Positions 1-8,451 of a stretch of DNA of 33,368 nt are shown here, in pieces. Numbering within the stretch: position 1 is the stretch's first letter; every line of letters starts with the position of its first letter. The notes beneath the pieces are model-generated. The model saw only the letters and a list, made by a program, of their open reading frames with translations. It searched no databases and was not told where the DNA came from. The stretch spans positions 1 to 33,368 of the forward strand of contig CANHCS010000018.1 of NCBI GenBank assembly GCA_947459195.1, read 5' to 3'. This DNA is from Sphingobacteriaceae bacterium (GTDB lineage: Bacteria; Bacteroidota; Bacteroidia; Sphingobacteriales; Sphingobacteriaceae). The position numbers were made by a program, and so were the translations under genes.

Positions 1-834
1 TCGGTCTACCTGCTGTGGAATATCTTTGAGCGCATCCATGTAAGTATCGAGCTCGTAATTGAGGCAGCATTTTAACTTACCGCATTGGCCGGCCAATTTC
101 AAGGTGTTTAAAGAGAGATTTTGGTAACGTGCAGCTGCGGTTGAAACCGTTTTGAAATCAGTAAGCCAGGTAGAACAGCATAACTCACGTCCGCAAGAAC
201 CAATGCCACCCAGTCGGCTGGCCTCTTGTCGCATTCCAATTTGGCGCATTTCAATCCTGATTCGGAATTTTTCGGCCATGCGCTTGATCAATTCTCTAAA
301 ATCAACGCGACCCTCTGCGGTATAGTAAAAAGTGGCTTTGGTTTTATCGCCTTGATAATCTACATCGCTTAATTTCATTTCTAAGCCCAGATCCTTAGCC
401 AAAACACGGGCTTTGTGCATGGTTTCAAACTCTGCCTCCTTGGCCAGTTTCCACTTATCTACATCAGCAGGCGTAGCTTTGCGAAGTATTTTTTTGCTCA
501 CTTCATCCTGGCGGATGTTGCGCTTTTTCAATTGCATGCGCACGAGTTCTCCAGTGAGCGATACATGGCCCACATCGTATCCGCTAGAGCCCGTTTCTAC
601 CACCACCAGCTCTCCAGACTCGAGGTATATATTTTCAGTATTTAGGAAAAAATCTTTTCGGGAACCTTTGAATTTGATTTCTACAATTTCAAACGGTTTA
701 TAATTGGATGGCATATCCATGTGGGCCAACCAGTCATAAACGTCTAATTTGCTGCAACCATTGGTAAGGCAGGCGCCATTGTTGTTGCAGCCCGCCGGCG
801 TACAACCGCCCGACGAACAAGATCCACATCCCAT
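1..834 (-). CDS. PSP1-domain protein (RicT/YaaT family), 3' end cut off
   Basis: The visible 278 residues start at the ATG at 834; the rest runs off the left edge. The N-terminus is Cys-rich (MGCGSCSSGGC, then more Cys to about residue 27). A PSP1-like core follows, with the motifs GRVDFRELIKRMAEKFRIRI, GGIGSCGRELCC and GQCGKLKCC. In Firmicutes this family (YaaT/RicT) belongs to the Y complex, which influences phosphorelay and RNA processing and can carry Fe-S clusters; the conserved Cys pairs agree with metal binding. Its role in Bacteroidota is not settled. It lies 2 bases downstream of holB, the same neighbour order as in Bacillus, so the two are probably co-transcribed. The family assignment is secure, the biochemical role is not. 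Confidence 0.9.
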   Translation of the reverse strand, partial: MGCGSCSSGGCTPAGCNNNGACLTNGCSKLDVYDWLAHMDMPSNYKPFEIVEIKFKGSRKDFFLNTENIYLESGELVVVETGSSGYDVGHVSLTGELVRMQLKKRNIRQDEVSKKILRKATPADVDKWKLAKEAEFETMHKARVLAKDLGLEMKLSDVDYQGDKTKATFYYTAEGRVDFRELIKRMAEKFRIRIEMRQIGMRQEASRLGGIGSCGRELCCSTWLTDFKTVSTAAARYQNLSLNTLKLAGQCGKLKCCLNYELDTYMDALKDIPQQVDR

Positions 835-836
835 AA

Positions 837-1982
837 TTAACTAAATATATGTTGAGTCCCCGAGGGGAGCGTATTAAACTTTAAAATCTTAACGAATTGT
901 AAAGATACATCTAAAAATAAAATTTTAGGATTGGCATTCCGCTCAATGTGATAATGGGCCTTTTCCAGCTCCGCCACAATGGCTTCTGCCTTGGCTAAAC
1001 TCAATACTTTTTGAGCAAAATTAATCGCAACCACCTGTTCGGCTTCCGGAAGCCTCACCAAATCTGATGCTCCAGAAAGTATCAGCAAGCATTCTCTCAA
1101 GAAATGGATGCCATAACGCAAAAATGCTTTTTGGTTCTCTCTACCCGATTTGGCAATGGTTTCAACAAAGTCGATCATCGCATTGCCCTTGTCTCCAAAA
1201 CAGATGCGCATCCAATCGGTAAATAACTGAAAATTATCGTTCTCCAGGTCTTTCAGCAGGTTTTGTGCAGTTTGTAAATTACCATCACTCAAAAAAGCAA
1301 TTTGTTTTGCCTTTTCGGGCGCTACCCCCTGATCTAACAAGTAGGTTTCTACCACCTGATCGGAAAAGGCCGGTACCTTCACCAACTGCGTACGTGACAA
1401 AATGGTGCTGAGAATTTGTTCCTGATTTTGGGCCACCAGCAAAAACAAAGTTTTGTGCGGAGGCTCCTCTATGATCTTCAAAAGGGTATTGCCTTCTTTA
1501 TCTAAGTATTCTGGCAACCACATGATGAGGACTTTGTATTCGCCTTCAAATGGTTTTAAGCTTAGTTTTTGTAAAATCTGATGACATTCGGCAATATTGA
1601 TATTCGCCTGCTTGTTTTCGGCATCCAAACTATTCCGCCAAGTCTCCAAACCGAGGTAAGGATTTTCTAAAAACGCTTCACGCCATTCGGCGATAAAAGT
1701 TTGAGCAGTATCTTCCTTGTGTTTAGCAAAAAAGGGATAAGAAAAATGCAGGTCCGGATGAATGAGTTTTTGGTATTTGCGACAGGAAGGACATTCGCCA
1801 CAGCTATCCTCCGGACCAGGATTTTCGCAAGAAATATATTGGGCATAGGCTACCGCCAAGGCCAAGCTACCCGAACCTTCGGGACCCAGAAATAATTGTG
1901 CATGACTGATCCTTCCTGATTGAACGGTTTCAATCAGTCGGGCTTTGGTCTGATCCTGTCCTACAATTTCGCGGAACTGCAT
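837..1982 (-). CDS. holB: DNA polymerase III subunit delta' (clamp-loader ATPase-like)
   Basis: 381 residues from the ATG at 1982 (MQFREIVGQDQTKARL). An upstream in-frame extension to 2018 is less likely because MQFREIVGQ is where the family begins. The product is the delta' subunit of the clamp loader that places the sliding clamp on DNA. Visible features are a degenerate P-loop (GPEGSGSLAL, lacking the Walker A Lys, which is usual for delta'), a four-Cys zinc site (residues in CENPGPEDSCGECPSC), a region ending LLKIIEEPP, and an SRT sensor-like motif (ILSRTQ). A variant -7 element (TTATTTTG) lies 4 bases before the ATG. The gene is divergent from ruvX across only 44 bases and is followed after 2 bases by the PSP1 gene. 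Confidence 0.93.
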   Translation of the reverse strand: MQFREIVGQDQTKARLIETVQSGRISHAQLFLGPEGSGSLALAVAYAQYISCENPGPEDSCGECPSCRKYQKLIHPDLHFSYPFFAKHKEDTAQTFIAEWREAFLENPYLGLETWRNSLDAENKQANINIAECHQILQKLSLKPFEGEYKVLIMWLPEYLDKEGNTLLKIIEEPPHKTLFLLVAQNQEQILSTILSRTQLVKVPAFSDQVVETYLLDQGVAPEKAKQIAFLSDGNLQTAQNLLKDLENDNFQLFTDWMRICFGDKGNAMIDFVETIAKSGRENQKAFLRYGIHFLRECLLILSGASDLVRLPEAEQVVAINFAQKVLSLAKAEAIVAELEKAHYHIERNANPKILFLDVSLQFVKILKFNTLPSGTQHIFS

Positions 1983-2015
1983 GCTGCAAAATAAGGAAAA
2001 TTGTGGGAGAATAAG

Positions 2016-2023
2016 CACCTTTG
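2016..2023 (+). promoter_or_regulatory. Near-match -7 element for ruvX
   Basis: CACCTTTG differs from TAnnTTTG at one position and lies 3 bases before the ruvX ATG. A transcript from it would start at or beside the A of the start codon. TTG at 2001-2003 is only 12 bases upstream, too close for a good -33 element. Confidence 0.4.
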
Positions 2024-2026
2024 TAG

Positions 2027-2449
2027 ATGGCCCGCATCCTCGCTTTCGATTATGGAACTAAACGTATAGGTATTGCCGTAACCGATCCGCTGCAAATTAT
2101 CGCCACCGGTTTGGATACCATCCACCCGAAAGACATCATGAGCTTTTTAAAAAAGTATCTGGAACAGGAAAAGGTGGAATTGTTCGTAGTGGGCGAACCA
2201 AAGCAAATGGATGGCAGCCAGTCGCAATCGGAAGTACACATCAAAACTTTTATCAAGCAATTAAATAAGGAATTTCCGGAGATTCCCATCGAACGGATGG
2301 ACGAACGTTTCACCTCCAAAATGGCATCGGCCAGCATCGCTCAAAGCGGTTTGAAAAAATCGGATCGTGAAAATAAAGAGCGGATTGATACCGTATCAGC
2401 TACCATCATTCTGCAATCTTACCTCGAGAAAAAATCGCATGGTTTTTAG
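2027..2449 (+). CDS. ruvX: Holliday junction resolvase-like RuvX/YqgF nuclease
   Basis: 140 residues with an RNase H-like fold, the usual length. It begins MARILAFDYGTKRIGIAVTD, which holds the first catalytic Asp in FDYG. VVGEPKQMDGS follows, then DERFTSKMA and the C-terminal ERIDTVSATIILQSYL containing the last acidic residue. The family is essential in many bacteria and acts in pre-16S rRNA 5' maturation, with proposed Holliday-junction resolution. ATG at 2027 is the only sensible start. It is divergent from holB. No terminator is visible before the next gene 49 bases on, which has its own -7 element. Confidence 0.94.
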   Translation: MARILAFDYGTKRIGIAVTDPLQIIATGLDTIHPKDIMSFLKKYLEQEKVELFVVGEPKQMDGSQSQSEVHIKTFIKQLNKEFPEIPIERMDERFTSKMASASIAQSGLKKSDRENKERIDTVSATIILQSYLEKKSHGF

Positions 2450-2486
2450 GCGATTGGCTTCCAAAAAGGCTAATTTTCAAAATACT

Positions 2487-2494
2487 TAACTTTG
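2487..2494 (+). promoter_or_regulatory. -7 promoter element before the O-methyltransferase gene
   Basis: TAACTTTG matches TAnnTTTG perfectly and lies 4 bases before the ATG at 2499. No TTG occurs at the expected -33 spacing. The predicted transcript would have essentially no leader. Confidence 0.5.
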
Positions 2495-2498
2495 TTGT

Positions 2499-3137
2499 AT
2501 GGATTTATTGGCCTCAGGATTGAATGATTACCTCGAACAACTGGCAGAGCCTGAATCTGCATTGCTTCAAAAAATAAATCGCGAAACTCAGCTCCAGGTA
2601 CTAATGCCACGCATGCTTTCGGGACATTACCAGGGCAGGGTTTTGAGTTTGCTGAGCAAATTGATGCAGCCGAAATGCATTCTTGAAATTGGCACTTTTA
2701 CCGGTTATGCTACACTTTGTATGGCTGAAGGCTTGAGTAAAGATGGAATCATCCATACCATCGATATCAACGAAGAGCTCGAAGACCGGGTGAGGGCTTA
2801 TTTCCAGGAATCGAAACATGGCGAACAGATCCATTACCACATTGGTGATGCGTTGGAGATCTTGCCTCAATTAGACATCCAACCTGATTTGGTTTTTATT
2901 GACGCCGATAAAAAAAACAACGCGGTTTATTATGATATGATTTTCGATTGGCTACAACCGGGAGCAGTGATTTTAATCGACAATGTACTATGGAGTGGAA
3001 AAGTGTTGAGCGAAGAAAAAGTAGATAAAGACACTTCATTGATCATGGAATTGAATGAAAAAATAAAGGCAGATCCACGAGTAGAGCAGGTGATGCTGCC
3101 CATCAGAGATGGGTTATGGATCATCAGAAAAAAATAA
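2499..3137 (+). CDS. SAM-dependent O-methyltransferase (family 3, COMT-like)
   Basis: 212 residues, typical of the CCoAOMT/catechol O-methyltransferase-like family. The SAM-binding motif I is ILEIGTFTGYATL, followed by the acidic IHTIDINEE. The metal/catalytic segment is VFIDADKKNNAVYYD, and DNVLWSGKV is the usual post-metal motif. The enzyme should transfer a methyl group from SAM to a hydroxyl, often on a catechol or flavonoid-like small molecule, using a divalent metal. The substrate cannot be told from sequence. The next gene (GH73) begins only 4 bases after the stop, so the two are probably co-transcribed, although the functions look unrelated. Confidence 0.92.
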   Translation: MDLLASGLNDYLEQLAEPESALLQKINRETQLQVLMPRMLSGHYQGRVLSLLSKLMQPKCILEIGTFTGYATLCMAEGLSKDGIIHTIDINEELEDRVRAYFQESKHGEQIHYHIGDALEILPQLDIQPDLVFIDADKKNNAVYYDMIFDWLQPGAVILIDNVLWSGKVLSEEKVDKDTSLIMELNEKIKADPRVEQVMLPIRDGLWIIRKK

Positions 3138-3141
3138 ATAG

Positions 3142-3822
3142 ATGAAAAAAATCATTTTACTTGTGCTGTGTTTTTTTGGGTCTGTTGCTATCCGGGCACA
3201 GGTACAGGAGAATGATTATGTGAATAAATTCAAAGACCTGGCGATCAGGCAAATGAATCAATTCGGAGTGCCGGCAAGCGTGATTTTGGGGGTGGCCATT
3301 CACGAATCGGCCAACGGAAAAAGTAAAATTGCCCGAAACTTGAATAACCATTTTGGCGTGAAAGGAAAAAACCAGGTAAAAACGATTCGATCGGCTTACA
3401 AAAGTTATGACTCTCCAGATGATTCTTATGCAGATTTCATCAGGTTATTGAAAGATAAACCTGGTTTCAGCAAATTATTCGAAAAATACACCTCTTACAA
3501 TCACAAAGCTTGGGTCAAAGGCATTCAAAGAGGCGGTTATGCTCAAAGTAGCACCTGGGCTTCACAGGTGTTGGGAATCATTCAAAAATATCGGCTTGAT
3601 CAATATGATAAGCAACCGCTGATTTTGACCGATTCGCTGGTGAAGGATTCCGTAGCGAACCAAGAGATCAAGCCACAGCAAAGCAACAAAATTTATCGGG
3701 TGAAAAAAGGAGACACACTTTCCGGGATCGCCAAAAAATTGGGCTTGAGCGTAAAAACATTAATGAAGAAGAACAAACTGAAATCTACCCAAATCAAACC
3801 TGGTCAAAAACTCAGCTATTAA
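3142..3822 (+). CDS. Secreted GH73 glucosaminidase with C-terminal LysM
   Basis: 226 residues. The signal peptide is MKKIILLVLCFFGSVAIRAQ. A GH73 (FlgJ-type N-acetylglucosaminidase) domain spans about residues 25-155, with the proposed catalytic Glu55 in GVAIHESANG and the family motif NNHFGVKG. One LysM repeat (IYRVKKGDTLSGIAKKLG) fills the C-terminus and should bind peptidoglycan. The usual ALLESGxG motif around the catalytic Glu reads AIHESANG here, a modest departure. The enzyme probably cleaves GlcNAc-MurNAc linkages in the periplasm. A paralogue follows after 6 bases, so the two form a tandem pair. Confidence 0.9.
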   Translation: MKKIILLVLCFFGSVAIRAQVQENDYVNKFKDLAIRQMNQFGVPASVILGVAIHESANGKSKIARNLNNHFGVKGKNQVKTIRSAYKSYDSPDDSYADFIRLLKDKPGFSKLFEKYTSYNHKAWVKGIQRGGYAQSSTWASQVLGIIQKYRLDQYDKQPLILTDSLVKDSVANQEIKPQQSNKIYRVKKGDTLSGIAKKLGLSVKTLMKKNKLKSTQIKPGQKLSY

Positions 3823-3828
3823 GCATTT

Positions 3829-4608
3829 ATGAATAACATCATTACCTATTCCTGCCTCCTACTCTTAGTTTTGAGTTCCTGTAAAATGAGGAAAAACACG
3901 GTTGTAAAAGCAAATTCAGCATCCAGCAAACCAAAATATACCGCCGAAAGTTATATTGATCGGTTCAAAGATATTGCCCGTGCCGAGATGAAAACCCATG
4001 GTATTCCGGCAAGTATTAAATTGGCTCAGGCCCTGTTAGAATCGGGAAGCGGAAATAGCGATTTGGCAATGCAAGCGAATAATCATTTTGGAATTAAGTG
4101 TAATATCGGGTGGAAAGGAAAAAGCATTTTTAAAGATGATGATGAGAAAGATGAGTGTTTCAGGGTGTACGCTGAACCGGAAGATTCGTTTAAAGACCAT
4201 TCGGAGTTTTTGAAAAAAAAACGATATGAAGCACTGTTTAAGCTCGATAAAATGGACTATGTATCTTGGGCAAAGGGGCTGAAAGAAGCAGGATATGCGA
4301 CTAATCCTAAATATCCAGAGTTATTGGTTGGTATAATTGAAAGATATCAGCTTCAACGCTTTGACGAGAAAAATTATGCCTGGGACCGTGTGAGAATAAC
4401 CCATGAGTCCGTAGTTGTAAAGGAGGAAGTGCAGAATGAGCCATCAAGTAAGTCGACGGTAGGATTGAAAATATACGAGGTGAAGTCGGGCGATACGCTT
4501 TATTCCATTGCAGTTCGGTTTGGAATTAGCCTATCAGAACTGAAATCTATCAACAAGCTGAATCAAGAAACCGTTTACGTAGGCCAACTGCTGATCGTTT
4601 CAAAATGA
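3829..4608 (+). CDS. GH73 glucosaminidase-LysM lipoprotein
   Basis: 259 residues. The N-terminus has a lipobox (LVLSSC, Cys18), so this is a lipoprotein, unlike its secreted neighbour. The GH73 domain covers about residues 38-175, with catalytic Glu71 in AQALLESGSG and the motif NNHFGIKC. A LysM repeat (YEVKSGDTLYSIAVRFG) ends the protein. It is predicted to hydrolyse glycan strands while anchored to the envelope. The two tandem GH73-LysM genes share the domain order and most motifs, which points to a duplication. An insertion rich in Asp/Lys (FKDDDEKDECF) and a Cys pair (Cys90 and the Cys of DECF) distinguish this copy. Confidence 0.92.
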   Translation: MNNIITYSCLLLLVLSSCKMRKNTVVKANSASSKPKYTAESYIDRFKDIARAEMKTHGIPASIKLAQALLESGSGNSDLAMQANNHFGIKCNIGWKGKSIFKDDDEKDECFRVYAEPEDSFKDHSEFLKKKRYEALFKLDKMDYVSWAKGLKEAGYATNPKYPELLVGIIERYQLQRFDEKNYAWDRVRITHESVVVKEEVQNEPSSKSTVGLKIYEVKSGDTLYSIAVRFGISLSELKSINKLNQETVYVGQLLIVSK

Positions 4609-4668
4609 TCGTTAATTATTGTTAAAAAATGACCCTGAAATATAAAAAATCAGGTAATTTACACCGAT

Positions 4669-5400
4669 TTGAAAAAGCTGTTTATATATCTTTTATTGGT
4701 ACTGAGTGCGGCTAAACTATACGCTCAGGAAAAAAACATCAGAGGTCTTGTTTTTGATCTCGACAGCAAAATCCGCCTCACCCGGGTTTACATTTACAAT
4801 ACACGAACCAACAACGGCTTTTACAACAATACCAAAGGAGAGTTCAAGACCACGGCGCAAAAAGGAGATATTTTAATTGCTAAACTGGAGGGCTTCAGGC
4901 CAGATAGCCTAAGGGTGGGCGAAGAAAATGATCTGGTTTTTTTTCTAAAAAGAAACAGCATCCGATTGAGAGAAGTGGTTATTAAAGACACCTTGAATTC
5001 TCCCGCCAAACAATTGATAGAGATCCGGGAAAACTACAGCAGCATTTACCGGAAAGGAAACGTTTCAGACATCTTTTCTTTTGGTAACGGTGGTGTTGGT
5101 TTGAGTATTGATGCCTTGTATAACGCATTGAGCAGAGAAGGTAAAAACGCCCGAAAACTACAAAAGATCATTGACCGGGATTATAAGGAAACGGTAATCA
5201 ATTACCGGTATACCCCATTATTGGTCCAACAAGCTACCGGCTTAAGTGGCTTAAAGCTTAAAGATTTCATGCAGCAATACCGGCCCTCTTATAATTTTAT
5301 ATTAGTATCGAATGATTATGAATTATTGAGATTCATTCAAGCCTGCCATCAGCAATACTTAAAAAATCCGGCAGCATACCGTTTGCCGCCGTTAAAATAA
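4669..5400 (+). CDS. Secreted CarboxypepD-reg-like domain protein, TTG start
   Basis: 243 residues if read from the TTG at 4669. That start gives a clean signal peptide (MKKLFIYLLLVLSAAKLYA); no ATG or GTG upstream fits. After cleavage, a beta-rich CarboxypepD-regulatory-like domain (residues about 24-95: IRGLVFDLDSKIRLTRVYIYN, then a stretch on TKGEFKTTAQKGD) is followed by a helical region with no recognised motif. Such proteins are common in Bacteroidota envelopes, mostly without known function. A second protein of this type is encoded at 10990-11625. It stands alone between the GH73 pair and ffh. The family call is moderately sure, the function is unknown. Confidence 0.8.
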   Translation: MKKLFIYLLLVLSAAKLYAQEKNIRGLVFDLDSKIRLTRVYIYNTRTNNGFYNNTKGEFKTTAQKGDILIAKLEGFRPDSLRVGEENDLVFFLKRNSIRLREVVIKDTLNSPAKQLIEIRENYSSIYRKGNVSDIFSFGNGGVGLSIDALYNALSREGKNARKLQKIIDRDYKETVINYRYTPLLVQQATGLSGLKLKDFMQQYRPSYNFILVSNDYELLRFIQACHQQYLKNPAAYRLPPLK

Positions 5401-5424
5401 AGAATCGTTTTGATAGATAAATGA

Positions 5425-5432
5425 TACCTTTG
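5425..5432 (+). promoter_or_regulatory. -7 promoter element for ffh
   Basis: TACCTTTG matches TAnnTTTG perfectly. It leaves a leader of about 30 bases before the ffh ATG at 5467. TTTTG at 5408-5412 is only 12 bases upstream, too close for a good -33 element. Confidence 0.55.
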
Positions 5433-5466
5433 TAGGCGTTTTTAAGCAGTTTAGACCATTACAAAC

Positions 5467-6810
5467 ATGTTTCAGAATTTACAAGACAAACTCGACAGAG
5501 CCTTTAAAGTATTAAAGGGACAAGGGACCATCACCGAAATCAACGTGGCCGAAACCATGAAAGAAATTCGGAAAGCCCTACTCGATGCCGACGTAAACTA
5601 TAAAACCGCCAAAACTTTTACCGACGAGGTGAAGGAAAAAGCCTTGGGTCAGAATGTACTGACGGCGATTTCTCCTGGACAGTTGCTTACCAAAATTATG
5701 AACGATGAGCTCACCCGACTAATGGGGGGTGAAGCAGCGGATCTTAATTTGACGAGCAATCCGACAGTAATTCTAATTGCCGGATTAAACGGTGCTGGTA
5801 AAACCACTTTTTCAGCCAAATTGGCTAATTTCTTAAAAACCCAAAAAGGCAAAAAACCTTTATTAGTAGCTGGTGATGTTTATCGCCCCGCTGCCATCGA
5901 CCAATTAGAAGTATTGGGTGAGCAGACCGGAGTTGCGGTTTTTACCGATCGCAATTCTAAAGACCCCATTGGTATTGCCGTGGCGGGTATTGCCGAAGCA
6001 AAAAAGAATGGAAATAATGTGGTGATTGTCGATACAGCAGGTCGCTTAGCGGTAGATGAAGAAATGATGAATGAGATCGCTGCCGTGAAATCGGCCACTC
6101 AGCCTCATGAAATTTTATTTGTGGTGGACGCAATGACCGGTCAGGATGCGGTGAACACTGCCAAAGCTTTTAACGACCGGCTCGATTTTACCGGAGTGGT
6201 GCTCACCAAATTGGATGGCGACACCCGTGGTGGAGCGGCACTTTCTATCAAATCGGTAGTCAATAAACCCATCAAATTTATTGGTACCGGTGAAAAAATG
6301 GAGGCACTGGATGTATTTTATCCAGACCGTATGGCTTCCCGTATTTTGGGAATGGGTGACGTGGTTTCGTTGGTAGAACGTGCCCAGATGCAGTTTGATG
6401 AAAAAGAAGCGGCCGAACTTCAGAAGAAAATCAGAAAAAATAAATTCGACTTCAACGATTTCCTCAATCAAATACAACAAATCAAAAAGATGGGGAACAT
6501 GAAGGACTTAATGGGGATGATACCTGGTGTGGGTAAAGCCATTAAAGATGTGGAGATTGACGACAATGCCTTTAAACCGGTAGAAGCTATCATCCGTTCT
6601 ATGACTCCATTTGAACGCGAAAATCCAGATGCGATCAGCACCAGCCGCCGCACCCGAATTGCCAATGGCTCGGGCACCAATATCACGGAAGTAAACAAAC
6701 TCATCAAACAGTTTGAAGACATGCGAAAAGTGATGAAGCAGTTCTCGAACCCTGCCGCAGCAGCTAAAATGATGCGTGGTATGCCTCAAATGCCGCTCGG
6801 CAAGAGATAA
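5467..6810 (+). CDS. ffh: Signal recognition particle GTPase Ffh (SRP54)
   Basis: 447 residues, normal length. The N domain is residues 1-90. The G domain carries the P-loop GLNGAGKTT (106-113), then GDVYRPAAIDQL, DTAGR and TKLDGD. The Met-rich M domain follows from about residue 325 (GMGDVVSLVERAQ; later SRRTRIANGSG) and ends in a tail with many Met. Ffh binds signal sequences and 4.5S RNA and docks on FtsY for co-translational membrane targeting. In many bacteria ffh sits beside rpsP-rimM-trmD-rplS; here it is about 12 kb from that cluster. The gene ends in a clear terminator at 6835-6868. Confidence 0.98.
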   Translation: MFQNLQDKLDRAFKVLKGQGTITEINVAETMKEIRKALLDADVNYKTAKTFTDEVKEKALGQNVLTAISPGQLLTKIMNDELTRLMGGEAADLNLTSNPTVILIAGLNGAGKTTFSAKLANFLKTQKGKKPLLVAGDVYRPAAIDQLEVLGEQTGVAVFTDRNSKDPIGIAVAGIAEAKKNGNNVVIVDTAGRLAVDEEMMNEIAAVKSATQPHEILFVVDAMTGQDAVNTAKAFNDRLDFTGVVLTKLDGDTRGGAALSIKSVVNKPIKFIGTGEKMEALDVFYPDRMASRILGMGDVVSLVERAQMQFDEKEAAELQKKIRKNKFDFNDFLNQIQQIKKMGNMKDLMGMIPGVGKAIKDVEIDDNAFKPVEAIIRSMTPFERENPDAISTSRRTRIANGSGTNITEVNKLIKQFEDMRKVMKQFSNPAAAAKMMRGMPQMPLGKR

Positions 6811-6834
6811 ACATTCCTAACACAATAAAACCTC

Positions 6835-6868
6835 AACCATATCTGTTTTATACTGATATGGTTTTTTT
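6835..6868 (+). terminator. Intrinsic terminator of ffh, abutting the comM start codon
   Basis: A perfect 9-bp stem, AACCATATC (6835-6843) with GATATGGTT (6855-6863), has an 11-base loop and runs into seven T (6862-6868). The next base is the A of the comM ATG. Confidence 0.85.
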
Positions 6869-8407
6869 ATGCTCGTAAAAACCTTTAGTAGTGCCGTTTT
6901 CGGCATCCAGGCCATCGGTATTACCATTGAGGTGAACATCAGCCCCGGCACCAAATATTATATGGTAGGCCTGCCCGATAATGCCGTAAAAGAAAGTCTG
7001 CACCGTGTAGAAAGTGCGATACAAAGCGCCGGTTTCCGCATGCCCCGGCAGAAAATTGTGGTCAATTTGGCTCCAGCCGATATCCGAAAAGAAGGTTCTG
7101 CATACGACCTAGCCATCGCCATTGGTATCCTGGCAGCATCAGGTCAAATTAGTGCTGACATACTGGAAGATTATTTAATTCTGGGTGAGCTCTCGCTCGA
7201 TGGCGGATTGAAGGGCATCAAGGGAGCCCTTCCCATCGCCATACAAGGACGTGAGGAAAAATTCAAAGGGATGTTTCTGCCCTTACAAAATGTAAGAGAA
7301 GCAGCCATTGTATCCGATCTGGAGGTTTACGGTATCGATCAGCTCAAGTCACTTGCCGGTTTCTTCAATGGTACATTCAAACCCGAAAGAACCTACATCA
7401 ATACCCGCGAAGAATTCTTGAAAAGCAGTAATGCCTATGAAAATGATTTCTCGGATGTAAAAGGACAAGAAAACATCAAACGAGCATTGGAAATTGCAGC
7501 AGCCGGCGGACATAACGCCATCCTCATCGGTCCGCCAGGAGCCGGAAAAACGATGCTGGCTAAACGCTTACCTACTATTTTACCACCACTCAGCCTGTAT
7601 GAAGCCTTGGAAACGACTAAAATTCATTCGGTAGCCGGAAAGCTCGCTGCCGCTGATGCACTCATGACCACCCGTCCCTTTCGTTCGCCGCATCATACGG
7701 TAAGTGATGTGGCATTGGTGGGTGGAGGGATCCATCCGCAACCCGGAGAAATTTCGTTGGCACATAACGGTGTGTTGTTTCTTGATGAATTACCCGAGTT
7801 TAAAAGAACGGTACTCGAGGTTATGCGCCAGCCCTTGGAAGAAAGAAGAGTCACCATTTCAAGGGCCAAATTTTCTGTCGATTATCCGGCCAGTTTCATG
7901 CTGGTGGCCTCCATGAACCCTTGTCCCTGCGGCTTTTATAATCATCCCGAAAAGGAATGTATTTGTGGCCCGGGGGTGGTACAGAAATACCTTAGCCGGG
8001 TTTCTGGTCCGCTGCTAGATCGCATCGACCTACATGTAGAAGTAACCCCGGTAAATTTTAGCGAACTGGCATCTGAAAGGCAAAGCGAGAGCAGTAAACA
8101 CATCAGAGAGCGGGTAATGCAGGCAAGAGCCTTGCAAGAAGAGCGATTCAAAGCAAAGCCAACAGTGTATTGCAATGCCCAAATGAGTCCACAAACCGTA
8201 CGGCTCATTTGTAAAATCGATACCGCTAGTCAAAATCTGCTGAAACAAGCCATGGAAAAACTGGGTTTATCTGCCCGGGCCTACGACCGCATTTTAAAGG
8301 TTGCCCGCACCATTGCCGATCTGGCTCAAAGTGAAAGCATTCGTATTGAACATTTGGCAGAGGCCATCCATTACCGCAGCCTCGATCGGGAAGGTTGGGC
8401 GGGTTAA
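6869..8407 (+). CDS. comM: YifB/ComM family Mg-chelatase-like AAA+ ATPase
   Basis: 512 residues, typical for YifB/ComM. The N-terminal fold spans about 1-170 ([38 protein letters not shown]). The AAA+ core has Walker [10 protein letters not shown] (221-229), Walker [12 protein letters not shown], and a Cys cluster ([19 protein letters not shown]), with [17 protein letters not shown] near its end. ComM is a hexameric helicase that aids branch migration in natural transformation; in non-competent species its role is unclear. The start is canonical ([20 protein letters not shown]). Oddly, the ffh terminator ends exactly at this ATG, so translation needs either a leaderless transcript or readthrough. 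Confidence 0.95.
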   Translation: MLVKTFSSAVFGIQAIGITIEVNISPGTKYYMVGLPDNAVKESLHRVESAIQSAGFRMPRQKIVVNLAPADIRKEGSAYDLAIAIGILAASGQISADILEDYLILGELSLDGGLKGIKGALPIAIQGREEKFKGMFLPLQNVREAAIVSDLEVYGIDQLKSLAGFFNGTFKPERTYINTREEFLKSSNAYENDFSDVKGQENIKRALEIAAAGGHNAILIGPPGAGKTMLAKRLPTILPPLSLYEALETTKIHSVAGKLAAADALMTTRPFRSPHHTVSDVALVGGGIHPQPGEISLAHNGVLFLDELPEFKRTVLEVMRQPLEERRVTISRAKFSVDYPASFMLVASMNPCPCGFYNHPEKECICGPGVVQKYLSRVSGPLLDRIDLHVEVTPVNFSELASERQSESSKHIRERVMQARALQEERFKAKPTVYCNAQMSPQTVRLICKIDTASQNLLKQAMEKLGLSARAYDRILKVARTIADLAQSESIRIEHLAEAIHYRSLDREGWAG

Positions 8408-8451
8408 ATAAGTTATTGCTCAAAAAGCCAAATGAATCGTAAATTCACTCC

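Noticed and set aside
837-1982. Degenerate P-loop of HolB as a sign of a broken gene.
   Set aside because: Delta' subunits often lack a working Walker A Lys. The rest of the protein is intact.
4624-4656. CCTGA...TCAGG hairpin as a terminator before the TTG-start gene.
   Set aside because: The stem is only 5 bp, the loop is AT-only, and no T run follows.
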